From Treponema primitia ZAS-2 (GTDB taxonomy: Bacteria > Spirochaetota > Spirochaetia > Treponematales > Breznakiellaceae): a stretch of 64,000 bases of DNA. The notes beneath the pieces were generated by a model, which saw only the letters and a program-made list of their open reading frames with translations, had not been told where the DNA came from and searched no databases. Made by a program: the position numbers and the translations under genes. Shown piece after piece: positions 61,347 through 64,000 of this stretch; within the stretch, counting starts at the first letter, position 1, and every line of letters begins with the position of its first letter. The stretch covers positions 62,001 through 126,000 of the forward strand of contig NC_015578.1 in assembly GCF_000214375.1 (NCBI RefSeq), read 5' to 3'.

Positions 61347-63155
61347 TTACACCATGAATCCGATATTGCCAGGTTTTTCCTTTTCCAGCTGCTCTTCCTT
61401 GCAGAAGGAGATGATCTTTTCCATCTGGGGATTACTGCCGGAAAGGGCCTGTTCCATAACCCATTTTCTGGCAACGTTTTCTATCTGTCCACCTGAAAAT
61501 TCAAAAAGGTCCGCAAGGATCTCCATATCCGGCTCTGAAAGTTCGGGGATCATGGAATGCCAGATAGAAAGGCGGTTTGGGCGATCCGGTTTGTGGAATT
61601 CAATCTTAAAGAGGAAGCGCCGTTCAAAGGCCTTGTCCAGATTGATGGTCATGTTGGTGGTGGCGATCAGGATGCCCTTCAGATCCTCCATTTCCTCAAG
61701 GATGATATTCTGCATAGAATTCCACATCCGCTCCACCGAGGGGTTATGGGGGGTAAGCTCCATACGTTTTGAGATAAGGCCGTCGGCTTCATTAAAGAGC
61801 AATATGGGCGCAGTTTTAGTATTTTTTACTACTGAGCGGTAGTGATCAAACTGATCCTTGATGTTTTTTTCGCTCTCCCCCACATAGGCGCCTATAATAT
61901 GGGGAATATCGACCTTCATGATGTCCCGTTTTGTTTCCCGGGCAATCTGAAAAGCCGTTTCGGTCTTGCCGGTTCCGGGCCCGCCGGAAAAAAGGCAGAC
62001 AAAGCCCGTCCGCATCTTCTTGTCGGCCAGCCGCTTGCAGACCGCCCGGTAGCTGTCTCCCTGGAGTATGGAACTGAGTTTGTTCACCTGCTCCGTCTCA
62101 GGGCCGTTATAGAACATTTTCCGGGACTGTATGGTCTTGTATCTGATGAGATCGTTTTCTTTCCGCCCGTCTCTCCGGTCCCGTTTTTGTTTAAGCTTCA
62201 GTTCGCCCAGGAGTTCCCGTTTAGCCTTGTCGGTAAGGCAGAAGGTGGCGCTGTCCGGAGAAGCGGGGGACGCATCTTCATCGGTGGTTTCCTTCCCGAT
62301 CAACCGCTTTTTTATCAGCTTATGAGAACCATCCAAAAGGGACCGCAGCATTTTTTTGGAGGAGGCCTTTTCGTCATAGAGTTCCATAACCGGCTCTAGC
62401 CAGATGTTATCGTTGTTGTAATAGGCAAAGTTGTAACAAAAATATATGAGCAATGTCAGGTTTTCATCCGACAGGGCGTATTCTTTTATTTTTTGGGAAA
62501 AACGCAGATGTGGATTCTGATCAATCAGGGACTTTAATTCCACCGCAAGAAAGTTAAAGGTAAATTCTTCATTACTACGCTGATCAAAGAGGGTCTCCGC
62601 TATTACCAGCAATTCCGTCAGGGGAATATCCCGGTGTTCGGCGGGTTTAAAAGGTTCGCCCCGTATCAAAGCTTCCATGAGATCCTTCGGAACACTGATA
62701 TAGGGCGACCCTTCGGTTCTGTGATAACGGATGAGTTTTTTACTTTCCAGCGCTTTAAGGTCATCCTGGTATTGGAAAAACTCCAATTTACCGCAGTTGA
62801 TACCCGTGGCTAAATCGCTCATGGTGATACTGTGGTCATCATAGCGGACCAGGCACAGAGAGAACAGGGCTGCCTGAATCGGAGTGACGGCGAATTCCTG
62901 GATTACCGGTTCCAGATGGTCCTTGAGGGTCTCTAAACTATGCTCGTTCAAGCCTTCTTCAGCGATGTGTTCCGCCAGCTTAGTGATGTGTTTCAGTAAA
63001 TGAATATTTCCTTTATCGCCGGGGTTATTTTTTTCCCTGGCTGACCGCGTTTTGCCGGAACCGGATGTCTTGGCGGAAGATGACGGAGGGCCGCCTGCAG
63101 CAAGTTCCGGCTCTGCTTTCTGGAGATTGTTTAAGTCCTGGGTCAATTCGGCCAT
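61347..63155 (-). CDS. Large AAA+ ATPase with variant Walker B
   Basis: A 602-residue cytoplasmic protein. Residues 1-60 are polar and low-complexity, 60-360 are helical without a recognised domain (a winged-helix-like part around 100-165 is possible), and 400-550 are a classical AAA domain. In that domain Walker A is SGGPGTGKTE, Walker B reads ILLFNEADGL with Asn in place of Asp, sensor 1 is IATTN and the arginine-finger region is FERRFLFKIEF. The order resembles ATPases annotated only as ATP-binding protein in spirochaetes. Substrate unknown; possibly a remodelling chaperone. Confidence 0.85.
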   Translation of the reverse strand: MAELTQDLNNLQKAEPELAAGGPPSSSAKTSGSGKTRSAREKNNPGDKGNIHLLKHITKLAEHIAEEGLNEHSLETLKDHLEPVIQEFAVTPIQAALFSLCLVRYDDHSITMSDLATGINCGKLEFFQYQDDLKALESKKLIRYHRTEGSPYISVPKDLMEALIRGEPFKPAEHRDIPLTELLVIAETLFDQRSNEEFTFNFLAVELKSLIDQNPHLRFSQKIKEYALSDENLTLLIYFCYNFAYYNNDNIWLEPVMELYDEKASSKKMLRSLLDGSHKLIKKRLIGKETTDEDASPASPDSATFCLTDKAKRELLGELKLKQKRDRRDGRKENDLIRYKTIQSRKMFYNGPETEQVNKLSSILQGDSYRAVCKRLADKKMRTGFVCLFSGGPGTGKTETAFQIARETKRDIMKVDIPHIIGAYVGESEKNIKDQFDHYRSVVKNTKTAPILLFNEADGLISKRMELTPHNPSVERMWNSMQNIILEEMEDLKGILIATTNMTINLDKAFERRFLFKIEFHKPDRPNRLSIWHSMIPELSEPDMEILADLFEFSGGQIENVARKWVMEQALSGSNPQMEKIISFCKEEQLEKEKPGNIGFMV

Positions 63156-63293
63156 TTTCTTTCCTTATATAATATAAACTAAGCGGAAATGGGGATAAAA
63201 TCAACCCAAGAATACATTGTATGGGGCTTTCTAAGAGTGCAAGAAATACTCCCGGTGTAGGCATAGTTTCTGAGAAAAATGTAAAAGCGATGC

Positions 63294-63322
63294 TTGACAA
63301 AATCATATACTTTTGTTAAAAT
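63294..63322 (+). promoter_or_regulatory. Promoter of the TRL lipoprotein gene
   Basis: TTGACA (63294-63299), 17 nt, TAAAAT (63317-63322), about 48 nt upstream of the start codon. Near-consensus, so the gene is probably well expressed. Confidence 0.75.
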
Positions 63323-63369
63323 TGACAAAATTCGTCGTGGGACGTTAAACCTATTAAGGAGGTTTCTTT

Positions 63370-63654
63370 ATGAAGAAACTTATCGCAGTGATGGCTCTTG
63401 TGGCTGTTTGTTTTTTTGCCGTTGGTTGTGCTTCAATAACCAGCCCTGTGGGTGCTACTACTAACCCGGTTGGTAGTAAAGTAGGACAAGCTTCCGGAAA
63501 AGTCTGGTTTGGTGCATTTGGACGTGCTGATGCCGGGATACAGGCAGCGGCAAGCAATGGTGGGATCAAAAACATTTCAACCATTGACTATACCACGAAG
63601 CTTGGTCTTCTTGGTCTCTGGGTTGAGTATGAGGCAACTGTAACAGGCGAATAA
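63370..63654 (+). CDS. TRL-family lipoprotein
   Basis: A 94-residue lipoprotein with signal peptide ending FAVGC (Cys20). The mature part SITSPVGATTNPVGSKVGQASG, then WFGAFGRADAGIQAAASNGGIKNISTIDY, is the TRL (tRNA-associated locus-like) domain, common in multiple copies in treponemes and leptospires. Function unknown. AAGGAGG lies upstream of the ATG. A second lipoprotein gene follows on the same strand. Confidence 0.9.
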   Translation: MKKLIAVMALVAVCFFAVGCASITSPVGATTNPVGSKVGQASGKVWFGAFGRADAGIQAAASNGGIKNISTIDYTTKLGLLGLWVEYEATVTGE

Positions 63655-63664
63655 GCCCTTAGGC

Positions 63665-63703
63665 GCTGGGTGTTAGAATGTAATCATTGTAACACTCGGC
63701 CTT
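63665..63703 (+). other. Hairpin between the two lipoprotein genes
   Basis: GTGTTA and TAACAC pair, extended outward by mixed Watson-Crick and G-U pairs (GCTGG with CTCGG-type bases). With no U tract after it, it is more likely an mRNA-stability or attenuation structure than a terminator. Confidence 0.35.
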
Positions 63704-63717
63704 AAGAAGCCTAATAT

Positions 63718-64000
63718 ATGAAGAGACTCCTGCTCTTTTTAATCCCATTTTTTATTATGTCTTGTGTTTCGCGGCCTCAAATAAAACTATATAATTTAAA
63801 TAGTGGTGTAAATATGTATTTTTTCCCTGCATCAACATGGGTTGGAAAAAATATAAAAATGGATATTGATTTTAATTTTAAAAATGATGCCAATATTGAA
63901 ACTATTTGTAATATTAATATAAGCCAAAAGAGGAAATTACCCAGCGGGCTGTCTTCCATATCGTTAAATGCTGATTCTATTGACTATCCCTTGTATAATA
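63718..64000 (+). CDS. Lipoprotein, cut by the window edge
   Basis: An open frame running off the end, 94 codons visible. It starts MKRLLLFLIPFFIMSCVSRP, a lipoprotein signal with the lipobox Cys at residue 16, and continues with a beta-rich, Asn-rich sequence (FPASTWVGKNIKMDIDFNF). No family recognised. The base composition is more AT-rich than upstream. The lack of a clear Shine-Dalgarno sequence leaves the start slightly uncertain. Confidence 0.7.
   Translation, partial: MKRLLLFLIPFFIMSCVSRPQIKLYNLNSGVNMYFFPASTWVGKNIKMDIDFNFKNDANIETICNINISQKRKLPSGLSSISLNADSIDYPLYN

Noticed and set aside
1-64000. tRNA, rRNA, CRISPR arrays and intact insertion sequences
   Set aside because: Looked for T-arm motifs, regularly spaced repeats and transposase frames with terminal repeats by eye; none was convincing. 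A covariance-model and repeat search would be decisive.

Overview
The window looks like chromosomal DNA of a Treponema-type spirochaete. Evidence: a Treponema-style set of lipoproteins and small outer-membrane proteins, a TRL-family lipoprotein, sigma-54/NtrC regulation, MoxR-DUF58-transglutaminase genes, and about 50% GC in the housekeeping parts by eye. That GC fits the termite-gut treponemes better than T. pallidum or T. denticola; the species is an inference. No rRNA, tRNA, CRISPR array or intact insertion sequence was seen.

Layout. 1-4.3 kb: start of a sugar ABC binding lipoprotein, then purA and guaA. 4.3-7.8 kb: three toxin-antitoxin type modules (Phd/PIN, AbiEi/AbiEii, VapB/VapC). 7.8-25.3 kb: a surface-polysaccharide locus with UDP-xylose synthase, a Wzx flippase, an EpsG/Wzy-like polymerase, five glycosyltransferases, an RmlD-like reductase, methyltransferases (two decayed), Wzz and Wza-like export proteins and an LtaS-type transferase. 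Most of it is strikingly AT-rich, so probably acquired; uxs, wzz and wza have the composition of the chromosome. 25.4-26.8 kb: two more toxin-antitoxin pairs bracketed by 51-bp direct repeats.

27-31.5 kb: a LivK-like binding protein, a diguanylate cyclase and a hybrid histidine kinase on one strand, then a Nudix hydrolase and a thioesterase. 31.9-38 kb: MoxR, DUF58 and a giant transglutaminase-TPR fusion. 38-40.2 kb: an outer-membrane-type protein and an RlpA-like protein, followed by a possible small RNA. 40.5-44.7 kb: long-chain acyl-CoA synthetase, an acyltransferase and peptidase T.

44.9-49.6 kb: a five-gene operon joining an ABC importer to an unusual radical SAM enzyme and a flavin split-barrel protein. 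This is the best candidate for an undescribed metabolic system. 49.6-50.1 kb: a MazF toxin with only the tail of its antitoxin. 50.1-53.4 kb: tsaD, a divergent polysaccharide deacetylase, a 21-base G tract and a sigma-70 factor. 53.6-57.2 kb: an NtrC-type two-component pair divergent from a secreted protein with an exact sigma-54 promoter, arranged like ZraPSR. 57.3-60.4 kb: XRE-cupin regulator, acyl-CoA synthetase and PHP protein in one operon. 60.4-64 kb: proC, an AAA+ ATPase and two lipoproteins, the last cut by the window edge.
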